NCBI GenBank assembly: GCA_020624805.1
Contig: JAHKVW010000132.1
Span: 1 to 54,980 of the forward strand
Origin: a bacterium
GTDB taxonomy: Bacteria > Bacillota > Clostridia > Oscillospirales > Acutalibacteraceae
DNA: 54,980 nt
Reading direction: 5' to 3'
Shown here: one piece after another, positions 8,384 to 16,301 of the stretch
How positions within the stretch are numbered: position 1 is the first letter of the stretch
Layout of the letters: each line of letters starts with the position of its first letter
The notes under the pieces: model-generated
The model's database searches: none
What the model was told of the DNA's origin: nothing
Seen by the model: the letters and a program-made list of their open reading frames with translations, nothing else
Program-made: the position numbers and the translations under genes

Positions 8384-8444
8384 AGATAGACACCCTAACG
8401 GCGAATCCTCCGCAGAAGAAATAGGTGTTCGTCCAATACTCGTT

Positions 8445-8521
8445 TGGTGGGCCATCAGGGACTCGAACCCCGGACCGACCGGTTATGAGCCGGTTGCTCT
8501 AACCAACTGAGCTAATGGCCC
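8445..8521 (-). tRNA. tRNA with CAU anticodon (elongator Met, or Ile2 read after lysidine modification)
   Basis: The minus strand folds as a complete 77-base tRNA with encoded CCA: acceptor GGGCCAT/ATGGCCC, D-arm AGCTCAGTTGGTTAGAGC, anticodon stem ACCGG/CCGGT around loop CTCATAA, and T-arm GGGGTTCGAGTCCC. The anticodon is CAU at 8487-8485. The anticodon loop and AGCTCAGTTGGTTAGAGC resemble Firmicutes tRNA-Ile2, where C34 becomes lysidine, but an elongator Met identity cannot be excluded by eye. It is not an initiator, since the acceptor closes with a G-C pair and the anticodon stem lacks the GGG/CCC run. Confidence 0.92.
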
Positions 8522-8573
8522 TTGTGTCGCGGCGTCATGTTTGGCGCTGTAATGATCGCTTTACAGCCCAATC

Positions 8574-8602
8574 ATTATAGCAAGTTATCCCTCGTTTGTC
8601 AA
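8574..8602 (-). promoter_or_regulatory. Sigma-A promoter of the tRNA gene
   Basis: On the minus strand a consensus TTGACA (8602-8597) is separated by exactly 17 bases from a consensus TATAAT (8579-8574), about 50 bases before the mature tRNA 5' end. The -35 is part of a palindrome, TGTCAACAC with its reverse complement at 8597-8621, which may also end transcription of the DUF3006 gene upstream. Confidence 0.85.
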
Positions 8603-8640
8603 CACGAATTTTGTGTTGACATCGATGAAAAAACGGCGTA

Positions 8641-8922
8641 TTAATCGGGCGTTTCAACGCTCTTTTCCATCGTGTCATCCTCGGGAGAGGAGCCGCTTTT
8701 TACTGCCTTTTTCATATCGCTTTTCCGCTTGCTGTTTTTGCGCAGACGCTCGAAAATCGTGTGGGGTTCTTCTTTAGGAGGCTGTTTCCCGATCACATTG
8801 ATCTCAATGGTATCGCCCTCGCGGGCGTCGGGGCAAAGCGCTGATGACAGCTTGTATGTATTCTCGTCATCCGCTTCTACGATCACGATGTTTTCTTCGA
8901 TCCTGTCAACGATCACTCTCAT
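8641..8922 (-). CDS. DUF3006 domain protein
   Basis: Small protein of 93 residues. The first 45 or so match the DUF3006 pattern: MRVIVDRIEENIVIVE, a short beta barrel ending in REGDTIEINVIG. The rest is a charged, probably disordered tail rich in K, R, S and E (RLRKNSKRKSDMKK), longer than in the shortest family members. The function of DUF3006 is not known to me; members often sit beside hydrolases in Firmicutes. The ATG at 8922 follows GAGGTG. It is divergent from the CobO-like gene. Confidence 0.75.
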   Translation of the reverse strand: MRVIVDRIEENIVIVEADDENTYKLSSALCPDAREGDTIEINVIGKQPPKEEPHTIFERLRKNSKRKSDMKKAVKSGSSPEDDTMEKSVETPD

Positions 8923-8939
8923 GCTATCACCTCAATATT

Positions 8940-8968
8940 ACTTTACACTGTGCAGAAATCTTTGTCAA
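8940..8968 (-). promoter_or_regulatory. Sigma-A promoter of the DUF3006 gene
   Basis: Minus-strand TTGACA (8968-8963), 17-base spacer, TAAAGT (8945-8940). The expected start of transcription lies only about ten bases before the ribosome binding site, so the leader is very short. Confidence 0.65.
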
Positions 8969-8973
8969 CTATA

Positions 8974-9002
8974 TTGTATTCGTGCTCCGCGTGGTGTATA
9001 AT
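8974..9002 (+). promoter_or_regulatory. Sigma-A promoter of the CobO-like gene
   Basis: TTGTAT (8974-8979), 17-base spacer, TATAAT (8997-9002). Initiation would fall near 9009, after the in-frame ATG at 9007. This argues that translation starts at 9061. The -35 is a few bases from the divergent -35 of the DUF3006 gene, so the two promoters are back to back. Confidence 0.65.
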
Positions 9003-9060
9003 AGAAATGGCAGAACGATCAAAGAAGATACGAGAGCTTTTGGAGAAAGAGGCGTTCGGT

Positions 9061-9477
9061 ATGGTAGAGATCTATTACGGTGAAGCAAACGGAAAAACCA
9101 GACTGTGTACCGGTACGGCGATCAGAGCGGCGCTGAAAAAGAAGAACGTTTTGATGGTGAGCTTCGGCGAGGATTATGACGACTACAGCGAGTTGTTTGA
9201 GATCGCGCCGCATATCACGCGCCTGACGCTGCCCGCGAATGCCGGTGTGCGCGAATACTTTGATCACGCGGCGCGTATCGCGATGACGTTCCGCTACAGC
9301 GTGCTGATTCTGGACGGCGTTTTTGACAGCGTGGAAAAGCAGCAGCTCAGTATCTCTGAGGTGGATGAGTTTTTGTCCAACGCGCCCGACAGTCTGGAGA
9401 TCATCTGTACCGGTGAAAAGGTACAGGAGCGGTTTTTGAAGATCGCGGACGAGATCGTTGAATTGAGAAAAGGATAG
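9061..9477 (+). CDS. CobO/BtuR-like P-loop protein (possible corrinoid adenosyltransferase relative)
   Basis: Protein of 138 residues from ATG 9061, which has AAAGAGG eight bases upstream. An in-frame ATG at 9007 would add 18 residues but sits at the transcription start. VEIYYGEANGKT matches the GxxxGKT P-loop of corrinoid adenosyltransferases, followed by AIRAALKKKNVLMVSFGED, a Walker-B-like strand SVLILDGVFDSV and a family-like end, LEIICTGEKVQERFLKIADEIVE. The P-loop lacks the usual second Thr, and no cobalamin genes are nearby, so the substrate may differ. A rho-independent terminator follows at once, making it monocistronic. Confidence 0.6.
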   Translation: MVEIYYGEANGKTRLCTGTAIRAALKKKNVLMVSFGEDYDDYSELFEIAPHITRLTLPANAGVREYFDHAARIAMTFRYSVLILDGVFDSVEKQQLSISEVDEFLSNAPDSLEIICTGEKVQERFLKIADEIVELRKG

Positions 9478-9487
9478 TATTTGAGTG

Positions 9488-9516
9488 AAAGCGGAGAGGG
9501 ATCTTTCCGCTTTTTT
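9488..9516 (+). terminator. Rho-independent terminator of the CobO-like gene
   Basis: AAAGCGGA pairs with TCCGCTTT across a ten-base loop and runs into T6, eleven bases after the stop. Confidence 0.8.
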
Positions 9517-9653
9517 GTGTTATAAGGCTGAAAACGCCTTTTTCGGGGCGGTTCTGACGGTGCGGATTCCCGGATTTTTTCACAAGAGAATAATGACGAA
9601 GGATTTTGGTCATATTCACCAGAATTTATGCGCTATTAGAAGAATAAACCTAT

Positions 9654-9682
9654 TTGACAGACCCACCCTCGTATGGTAAAAT
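9654..9682 (+). promoter_or_regulatory. Sigma-A promoter of the pyrimidine-purine operon
   Basis: Consensus TTGACA (9654-9659), exactly 17 bases, TAAAAT (9677-9682). It is the only strong promoter seen before pyrC. All genes to 32284 are co-directional with small or repeat-filled gaps and no other clear promoter. Confidence 0.85.
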
Positions 9683-9699
9683 ACAGACAACAAATCTTT

Positions 9700-9797
9700 A
9701 AGGCGATACTGTGATATCGACAAGATCTGATAATTTTGATACGGGTCGAAGGACCCGGGATTTTGCGTGTGTTGCCTCGCCTTGGGTGGGGCTTTTT
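9700..9797 (+). promoter_or_regulatory. Attenuator-like leader of the pyr operon
   Basis: About 85 bases after the expected start lies a terminator: GCCTCGCC (9774-9781) with GGTGGGGC (9785-9792) and T5. Its left arm, as TCGCCTT (9777-9783), can pair instead with AAGGCGA (9700-9706), which would free the operon for read-through. A 6-bp hairpin, CGGGTC-GAAG-GACCCG (9742-9757), sits between. I cannot find the PyrR-binding loop consensus known from Bacillus, nor a leader peptide with an ATG. The mechanism and ligand are therefore unknown. Confidence 0.6.
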
Positions 9798-9830
9798 GAT
9801 TAGTATTCGGGATGATTTTCCCGTAAACGA

Positions 9831-9880
9831 TTGTCATTGGGAGGAGTCGGCAACCAAACCGACGACGCGGCAATCTCAAC
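9831..9880. repeat. Interspersed TTGTCATTG...GCGGCAATCTCAAC repeat, copy 1
   Basis: The ends match the element at 50129-50180 (TTGTCATTGcGA ... GCGGCAATCTCAAC), around a GTCGG/CCGAC stem. Similar short elements are scattered in many bacterial genomes. Here it lies in the pyr leader just before the pyrC ribosome binding site. Confidence 0.65.
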
Positions 9881-9914
9881 TGATATTCTGATATAACGAA
9901 AGGAGCGTTCCGAT

Positions 9915-11129
9915 ATGAGCGGTATGAAGGTATATGCTTGTAAGAGAATCGAAAAAACTGACGTTTTGCCCTCGGTCGACAGTGCGCTTTTCTGCCCTGA
10001 GGACTTTTCGCAGTGCTCCGATAATATTGTTGTCTTTCCCGGCTTTTGTGATGTGCATGTGCATTTTCGCGAGCCGGGATTTTCTTATAAAGAAAAAATC
10101 GCCACCGGATCGGCGGCCGCGGCACGCGGCGGATACACTGCCGTCTGCACGATGCCGAACCTGGATCCTGTGCCCGACAGCGTCGAAAATCTGCGCCGTC
10201 AGCTCGAGATCATCGAGCGTGACGCGGTGATCGACGTCCTGCCCTATGGCGCGATCACCGTGGGCGAGAGGGGAGAACAGCTTGCTGACCTCGAGGGGAT
10301 GGCAAAGGATGTTGTCGCCTTCTCCGATGACGGCAGAGGCGTGCAGGATGCGGCGATGATGCGCGAGGCGATGACAAGAGCAAAGGCGCTCAAAAAATTG
10401 ATCGTCGCGCACTGTGAGGACAACAGCCTGCTGCACGGCGGCTATATCCATGACGGCGACTACGCGAAGGCGCACGGCCACCGCGGGATCTGCTCACAGA
10501 GCGAGTGGGGTCCGATCAAGCGTGATATCGAGCTGTGCCGTGAGACCGGCTGCGGCTATCATGTGTGCCACATCTCGACCAAAGAGAGCGTGGAGCTGAT
10601 CCGTCAGGCGAAAGCCGAGGGCGTGGATATCACCTGTGAGACCGCGCCGCATTACCTCGTGATGGACGACAGCGATCTCAAAGAGGACGGACGCTTCAAG
10701 ATGAATCCGCCGCTGAGAGATAAAGCTGATCGCGAGGCGCTGCTGCAAGGGATCAAGGACGGCACGATCGACATGATCTCCACCGATCACGCGCCGCACA
10801 GCGCGGAGGAAAAAGCGAGAGGATTGGAAAAGTCCGCCTTCGGTATCGTCGGTATCGAGACCGCGTTCCCGGTGCTGTATACAAAGCTCGTCAAGACCGG
10901 GTTCATCACGATGGACAGGCTGATGGAGCTGTTGGTGTTCAACGCGCGCGAGCGGTTCAATATTCCGTTAAAGAAAAATGATTACACGATTTGGGATCTC
11001 GACAAAGAGTTCACCGTTGATCCCGCCGACTTCTTGTCGATGGGCAAGGCGACGCCCTTTGAGGGTTGGAAGCTCAACGGCGTATGCCTGATGACCGTCA
11101 AGGACGGCGTTAAAGTGTACAGCATATAA
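9915..11129 (+). CDS. pyrC: Dihydroorotase
   Basis: Zinc amidohydrolase that closes N-carbamoyl-aspartate to dihydroorotate in UMP synthesis. The 404-residue chain is usual for the bacterial class I type. The metal-binding HxH is at His48/His50 in DVHVHFREPG. SDDGRG, AHCED, the histidine of YHVCHIS, ETAPHYL and the catalytic TDHAPH near residue 290 follow in the expected order. The ATG lies nine bases after AAAGGAG. It is the first gene of the operon, behind the leader attenuator. A 50-base palindromic repeat separates it from carB. Confidence 0.96.
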   Translation: MSGMKVYACKRIEKTDVLPSVDSALFCPEDFSQCSDNIVVFPGFCDVHVHFREPGFSYKEKIATGSAAAARGGYTAVCTMPNLDPVPDSVENLRRQLEIIERDAVIDVLPYGAITVGERGEQLADLEGMAKDVVAFSDDGRGVQDAAMMREAMTRAKALKKLIVAHCEDNSLLHGGYIHDGDYAKAHGHRGICSQSEWGPIKRDIELCRETGCGYHVCHISTKESVELIRQAKAEGVDITCETAPHYLVMDDSDLKEDGRFKMNPPLRDKADREALLQGIKDGTIDMISTDHAPHSAEEKARGLEKSAFGIVGIETAFPVLYTKLVKTGFITMDRLMELLVFNARERFNIPLKKNDYTIWDLDKEFTVDPADFLSMGKATPFEGWKLNGVCLMTVKDGVKVYSI

Positions 11130-11132
11130 ATC

Positions 11133-11183
11133 GTAGGGATGGTCATTGACCGTCCGCGGACGAGCAATGCTCGTCCCTACAAA
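11133..11183. repeat. TGTAGGGA-type double-hairpin repeat, copy 1
   Basis: GTAGGGATGGTCATTGACC, a short centre and ACGAGCAATGCTCGT then CCCTAC form terminal and internal dyads. It differs from the copy at 20669-20720 by about one base in 50. It fills most of the pyrC-carB gap. Confidence 0.8.
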
Positions 11184-11228
11184 TTTGTTTGATAGATTGA
11201 GATAGATGAAAATTTGGAGGTATGAAAA

Positions 11229-14200
11229 ATGGCAAAAAGAACAGATGTGAAAAAGGTACTCATCATCGGCTCGGGACCTATCGTCATCGGTCAGGCTGCC
11301 GAGTTCGACTACGCCGGCACTCAGGCGTGTCTGGCGCTGAAAGAAGAGGGCTACGAGGTCATCCTGTGTAACTCAAACCCTGCGACCATCATGACGGATA
11401 CCCAGATCGCGGAAAAGGTCTATATGGAGCCGCTCACCCTCGAGTATATCGCGAAGATCCTGAGATTCGAGCGTCCCGACGCGATCGTACCCGGTATCGG
11501 CGGACAGACGGGTCTGAACCTCGCGATGCAGCTCGAGCGTAAGGGCATCCTCAAGGAGTGCGGCGTACAGCTGCTCGGCACATCTTCCGAGAGTATCGAG
11601 CGCGCCGAGGACAGAGAGCTGTTCAAGGAGATGTGCGAGAGTATCGGCGAGCCGGTCATCCCGTCGCAGATCACCTACAATCTTGATGAAGCAAAGGAAG
11701 CAGCCAAGGCGGTAGGTTATCCTGTTGTCCTGCGCCCCGCGTTTACCCTCGGCGGTACAGGCGGCGGTTTTGCGGACAACGAAGCTGAGCTCTTGGAGAT
11801 CGGAAAACAGGCATTTGCCCTGAGCCCCGTTCATCAGGTGCTGATCGAGAAGTCCGTCAAGGGCTATAAAGAGATCGAGTTCGAGGTCATGCGTGACTCC
11901 AACGACACCGCGATCACCATCTGCGGCATGGAGAACGTTGACCCTGTCGGCGTCCACACCGGTGACAGCATCGTTGTCGCGCCGATCCTTTCACTCAATG
12001 ATAAAGATCTCAAAATGCTGAATGATTCCGCGATCAAGATCATCCGTGAGCTGAAGATCGAAGGCGGCTGTAACGTCCAGTTCGCGCTGAATCCGAATTC
12101 CAGCGAATATTACCTGATCGAGGTCAACCCCAGAGTTTCACGTTCTTCCGCGCTCGCTTCCAAGGCGTCGGGTTATCCGATCGCCAGAGTCACCGCGAAG
12201 ATCGCCATGGGCATGGCGCTCGAGGAGATTCCCGTAGCGGGCGGTACGGCGGCGATCGAGCCGAGCCTCGATTATATCGTCGCGAAGTTCCCGCGTTTTC
12301 CGTTTGATAAATTCGCCGACGCGCCCAACACCCTCGGCACCCAGATGAAGGCGACCGGTGAGGTCATGGGCATCGGCTCCACACTCGAGGAGTGCTGTCT
12401 GAAATCCGTTCGTTCGCTGGAGACAGGCGTGTGTCACTTCCACCTCGCGAAGTTCGACGACTTCTCCGATGACGAGCTGGTTGATTATATCAAGGAGTTC
12501 AAGGACGACAACGTCTACGCGGTGTTTGAGCTGCTCCGCCGCGGCGCTTCGATCGAAAAGCTCCACGAGATCACCATGATCACCGAGCTGTTCCTTGAGA
12601 GCTTCAAGAAGATCGTCGATATGGAGAATACCCTCAAGGCGAACAAGGGCGATATCGAGACCCTCAAGGCCGCCAAGATCATGGGCTTCTCCGATGAATA
12701 CATTTCCTCGCTTTGGGACACTCCCGAGGTCGAGATCTACAACACCAGAAAAGCAAACGGTATCACCCCGATCTTCAAGATGGTAGATACCCTGCATACC
12801 GGCAAATATATCGCGTATCTCTACTCGTCTTATACGGGCGAGAACGTATCCAGACTGAGCGACAAAAAGAAGATCATCGTGCTCGGCGCGGGCCCGATCC
12901 GTATCGGTCAGGGCGTTGAGTTCGACTACAGTACCGTTCACGCGGTGCAGACCATCCGTCGCGCGGGTTATGAAGCGATCATCATCAACAACAACCCCGA
13001 GACCGTTTCCACCGACTACACCACCGCCGACAAGCTCTACTTTGAGCCCCTCACCCCCGAGGACGTCATGGCGATCATCGACTTTGAACAGCCCGAGGGC
13101 GTTATCGCTTCTCTGGGCGGTCAGACCGCAATCAATCTCGCTCAGCCTTTGATGGATCGCGGTGTGAAGATCATTGGCACCGACTGCGCCGCCATCGAGA
13201 GAGCCGAGAACCGTGACAGCTTCAACGCCATCATCAAGGAGCTCGGTATCCCGCAGCCCGCGGGTCAGGCGGTCACATCGATCGAGGAGGGCGTCAAAGC
13301 CGCCGCAGAGATCGGCTATCCCGTACTCGTCCGTCCGTCCTTCGTACTCGGCGGCAGAGCGATGCAGATCGTCAGCAAAGAGGAAGACCTCAGACATTAT
13401 TTAAAGACCGCGGTTGAGATCGACGAGGATAAACCTGTTTTGGTCGATAAATACATCATGGGTAAGGAGGTCGAGGTCGACGCGATCTGCGACGGTATTG
13501 ATGTATTCGTGCCCGGTATCATGGAACTGGTCGAGCGTACCGGCGTTCACTCCGGCGACTCCATCTCTGTTTACCCCTCTTTCTCCATCTCCGACAAGGT
13601 CAAGGGTATCATCCTCCAGTATGCTAAGAAGCTCGGTAAAGCCATCGGCATCATCGGTCTGTACAATATCCAGTTTATCGTTGACGAGAACGACGACGTC
13701 TACATCATCGAAGTCAACCCGAGATCATCCAGAACCGTTCCGTTCCTGTCTAAATCCACAGGTTACAGCCTCGCGGATATCGCGACCGAGGTCATCCTCG
13801 GCAAGTCGCTCAAGGAGCAGGGCATCTTCCAGCTCTATCCTGAGGAGAAGAAGCGTTACTACGTCAAGGTTCCGGTATTCTCGTTCCAGAAGATCAAGGG
13901 TTTGGACGCTTATCTGAGCCCTGAGATGAAGTCGACCGGTGAAGCCATCGGTTATGATAAGAAGCTGTCGAGAGCGATGTACAAAGCGCTCGTCGCGGCA
14001 GGCACCAAGGTGCAGAACTACGGTACCGTCATCGTCACCCTCGCCGACGAGGATAAGGAAGAGGCTGTTCCGCTGGTACGCCGCTTCTACAACCTCGGCT
14101 TCAACATCGAGGCGACCGACCTGACCGCAAAGGTCATGCGTGAGAACGGTATCAAGACCCGCAAGCTGGGCAAGATCAGCGAGGGCAGCACCGAGATCCT

Positions 14201-14402
14201 CGACGCGATCCGCGCGGGCTACGTCAGCTACGTCATCAACACGCGCGCGATCATGTCGGGCGTTCACTATGAGGACGGCACCGCCATCCGTCAGACGGCA
14301 GTCGAGAACGGCGTGACGATCTTTACATCATTAGATACCGTCCGTGTTCTGCTCGATGTACTCGAAGAAACCACACTGACGATCTCGACGATCGACGCCT
14401 GA
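11229..14402 (+). CDS. carB: Carbamoyl-phosphate synthase large subunit
   Basis: Makes carbamoyl phosphate from bicarbonate, ammonia and two ATP. The 1057 residues contain two homologous ATP-grasp halves: the first opens with VLIIGSGPIVIGQAAEFDYA near residue 10, the second with IIVLGAGPIRIGQGVEFDYS near residue 550. Each carries the EVNPR strand. An MGS-like allosteric domain follows from about residue 930. GGAGG precedes the ATG. The small glutaminase subunit carA is not in the window, so it must be encoded elsewhere or ammonia is drawn from another source. Being in the pyr operon implies a pyrimidine-linked role. Confidence 0.97.
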   Translation: MAKRTDVKKVLIIGSGPIVIGQAAEFDYAGTQACLALKEEGYEVILCNSNPATIMTDTQIAEKVYMEPLTLEYIAKILRFERPDAIVPGIGGQTGLNLAMQLERKGILKECGVQLLGTSSESIERAEDRELFKEMCESIGEPVIPSQITYNLDEAKEAAKAVGYPVVLRPAFTLGGTGGGFADNEAELLEIGKQAFALSPVHQVLIEKSVKGYKEIEFEVMRDSNDTAITICGMENVDPVGVHTGDSIVVAPILSLNDKDLKMLNDSAIKIIRELKIEGGCNVQFALNPNSSEYYLIEVNPRVSRSSALASKASGYPIARVTAKIAMGMALEEIPVAGGTAAIEPSLDYIVAKFPRFPFDKFADAPNTLGTQMKATGEVMGIGSTLEECCLKSVRSLETGVCHFHLAKFDDFSDDELVDYIKEFKDDNVYAVFELLRRGASIEKLHEITMITELFLESFKKIVDMENTLKANKGDIETLKAAKIMGFSDEYISSLWDTPEVEIYNTRKANGITPIFKMVDTLHTGKYIAYLYSSYTGENVSRLSDKKKIIVLGAGPIRIGQGVEFDYSTVHAVQTIRRAGYEAIIINNNPETVSTDYTTADKLYFEPLTPEDVMAIIDFEQPEGVIASLGGQTAINLAQPLMDRGVKIIGTDCAAIERAENRDSFNAIIKELGIPQPAGQAVTSIEEGVKAAAEIGYPVLVRPSFVLGGRAMQIVSKEEDLRHYLKTAVEIDEDKPVLVDKYIMGKEVEVDAICDGIDVFVPGIMELVERTGVHSGDSISVYPSFSISDKVKGIILQYAKKLGKAIGIIGLYNIQFIVDENDDVYIIEVNPRSSRTVPFLSKSTGYSLADIATEVILGKSLKEQGIFQLYPEEKKRYYVKVPVFSFQKIKGLDAYLSPEMKSTGEAIGYDKKLSRAMYKALVAAGTKVQNYGTVIVTLADEDKEEAVPLVRRFYNLGFNIEATDLTAKVMRENGIKTRKLGKISEGSTEILDAIRAGYVSYVINTRAIMSGVHYEDGTAIRQTAVENGVTIFTSLDTVRVLLDVLEETTLTISTIDA

Positions 14403-14429
14403 CGCGCGCGTCAGAGTAAATCCGTCTTA

Positions 14430-14625
14430 TCCTCCGCCCCCTCTGACGAGGGGGTTGGGGGAGAGATAACGAAGCGTAACAGTAGAGATTTTTGATTGAC
14501 TCAATATTGCGCAAAATCACCATTGCACATGGTATTGAGTCAGATGTTATCGCTCCGTTATTACGCTGCGTTATCTCTCCCTCAGTCACCTTAATGGTGA
14601 CAGCTCCCTCGTCAGAGGGAGCCAA
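14430..14625. repeat. MITE-like element between carB and pyrK
   Basis: The left end (CCCCCTCTGACGAGGGGG, GAGAGATAACG) and the right end (CGTTATCTCTCCCTCAG, GACAGCTCCCTCGTCAGAGG) are inverted copies. Each end also folds on itself. It is related to the CTCCCTT-ended family found in most gaps of this window and has no coding capacity. Confidence 0.7.
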
Positions 14626-14661
14626 ATAAACGCACTGCTCCTGTTTTAGGAAGGTGAACCA

Positions 14662-15396
14662 ATGCAAGATTCGATTTTTACTATCATTGAAAATAAAAGA
14701 ATTGCGAAGGATGTATACAAAATGCTCCTGCGCGGCGATACCTCGGCGATCATCAACGCCGGGGAATTCGTCAATATACAGCTTGACGGCTTTTATCTGC
14801 GCCGTCCGATCTCCGTCTGTGATGTGGAGGGCGATGTGCTCACCCTGATCTACAAGGTCGTCGGCAAGGGTACTCAGGCGATTAGCGAATTGCCCGAGGG
14901 TACCGAGCTGCGGCTTTTGACGGGGCTCGGCAACGGCTATGATCTGACGCCCGCGGGTGAATATCCGCTGCTGGTCGGCGGCGGTGTCGGCGTACCGCCG
15001 ATGTTCCTTCTTGCTAAACGTTTGTTAGCACAAGGAAAAGATGTGCGCATCGTGCTGGGCTTCAATACCGCGGACGAGGTCTTTTATGAGGACGAGTTCA
15101 AGGCACTCGGCTGTGAGGTACAGGTTACGACTGTCGACGGCTCACACGGCGTGAAGGGCTTTGTCACCGACGCGCTGCCCGAGCAATACACCTACTTCTA
15201 TACCTGCGGCCCGATGCCGATGTTCAGGGCTTTGAACAAGGCGGTCAAAACCTCGGGTCAGTTCAGCTTTGAGGAACGCATGGGGTGCGGCTTCGGCGCC
15301 TGCATGGGCTGTTCCTGCAAGACCCTCACCGGCAACAAGCGCATCTGTAAGGATGGCCCGGTGCTGAAAAAGGAGGAGATCATATGGACAGACTGA
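14662..15396 (+). CDS. pyrK: Dihydroorotate dehydrogenase B, electron transfer subunit
   Basis: FAD and [2Fe-2S] subunit that passes electrons from dihydroorotate oxidation to NAD+. The 244 residues show a ferredoxin-reductase fold with the FAD motif RRPISV, the NAD-binding GGGVGVPPMF, and a C-terminal cluster site with Cys209, Cys214, Cys217 and Cys229 (CGFGACMGC ... C). AGGAAGGTG precedes the ATG. It overlaps pyrD by 13 bases, as expected for subunits made in equal amounts. Confidence 0.95.
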   Translation: MQDSIFTIIENKRIAKDVYKMLLRGDTSAIINAGEFVNIQLDGFYLRRPISVCDVEGDVLTLIYKVVGKGTQAISELPEGTELRLLTGLGNGYDLTPAGEYPLLVGGGVGVPPMFLLAKRLLAQGKDVRIVLGFNTADEVFYEDEFKALGCEVQVTTVDGSHGVKGFVTDALPEQYTYFYTCGPMPMFRALNKAVKTSGQFSFEERMGCGFGACMGCSCKTLTGNKRICKDGPVLKKEEIIWTD

Positions 15397-16301
15397 GCGT
15401 CAACCTGTGCGGGATCAAGCTCGATAATCCCGTGATCCCCGCCTCGGGCACCTTCGGATACGGCTACGAGTTCGCCGAGATCTACGATATCAACTGTCTG
15501 GGAACGTTCTCGTTCAAGGGAACGACAAAGGATCCCCGCTTCGGCAACCCCACCCCGCGTATCGCGGAATGCACCGCGGGCATGATCAACGCCGTCGGAC
15601 TGCAAAATCCCGGCGTGGACAAGGTCATCACGGAGGAGCTGCCCAAGCTGAAAGCGTGTTTTCATAAACCGGTGATGGCGAACGTCAGCGGCTTTTCGGT
15701 CGAGGACTACGCCTACACCTGCGAGCGCCTCGACAAGGAGGAGCAGGTCGGATGGCTGGAGGTCAATGTCAGCTGTCCGAATGTTCACGGCGGCGGCATG
15801 AGCTTCGGCACCAATCCCGAGGCGGCTGCCGAGGTGACGAGAGCGGTCAAAAGGGTGACGACAAAGCCTGTCATCATCAAGCTCAGCCCGAACGTCACCG
15901 ATATCGTCAGCATCGCCAAGGCATGTGAGGACGCCGGCGCGGACGGTATCAGCCTGATCAATACCCTTCTCGGTATGCGGATCGACCTGCGGACAAAGAA
16001 ACCGATCATCAAGAATACGATGGGCGGCTTTTCGGGTCCCGCGATCTTCCCCGTGGCACTGCGGATGGTGTATCAGGTCGCTCACGCGGTAAAGATCCCT
16101 GTCGTCGGTATGGGCGGCGTGAGCACTGCGGAGGACGTCATCGAAATGATGCTCGCAGGCGCGACGGCCGTTGAGGTCGGCGCACAGAATTTAGTCAATC
16201 CTACGGCGTGTAAGGAGATCATCGAGGACCTCCCCGCCGTGATGGATCAATATCATATCAATAGTTTAAATGAAATCATAGGAGGCGTTAAGAATGGGTA
16301 A
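15384..16301 (+). CDS. pyrD: Dihydroorotate dehydrogenase B, catalytic subunit
   Basis: FMN enzyme oxidising dihydroorotate to orotate in complex with PyrK (class 1B, NAD+-linked). The 305 residues form a TIM barrel: ASGTFGYGYEF near the start, GLQNPGVD, the active-site loop VNVSCPNVHGGG with the catalytic cysteine, KLSPNVTDI, and the phosphate-binding end VGMGGVS. AAGGAGGAG precedes the ATG within pyrK. The last bases overlap pyrF. Confidence 0.96.
   Translation: MDRLSVNLCGIKLDNPVIPASGTFGYGYEFAEIYDINCLGTFSFKGTTKDPRFGNPTPRIAECTAGMINAVGLQNPGVDKVITEELPKLKACFHKPVMANVSGFSVEDYAYTCERLDKEEQVGWLEVNVSCPNVHGGGMSFGTNPEAAAEVTRAVKRVTTKPVIIKLSPNVTDIVSIAKACEDAGADGISLINTLLGMRIDLRTKKPIIKNTMGGFSGPAIFPVALRMVYQVAHAVKIPVVGMGGVSTAEDVIEMMLAGATAVEVGAQNLVNPTACKEIIEDLPAVMDQYHINSLNEIIGGVKNG

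Noticed and set aside
8325..8510. 61-codon plus-strand frame
   Set aside because: It crosses the long hairpin and the antisense of the tRNA; no ribosome site.
9485..9679. 64-codon frame and antisense frames in the pyr upstream region
   Set aside because: They overlap the terminator at 9488-9516 and the promoter at 9654-9682 and have no ribosome site.
12138..13397. Long antisense open frame of 419 codons opposite carB
   Set aside because: High-GC codon bias of carB leaves open shadow frames on the other strand. The frame lacks a ribosome site and any recognisable domain. The same applies to antisense frames opposite pyr, pur and ribosomal genes (for example 42744-44021).
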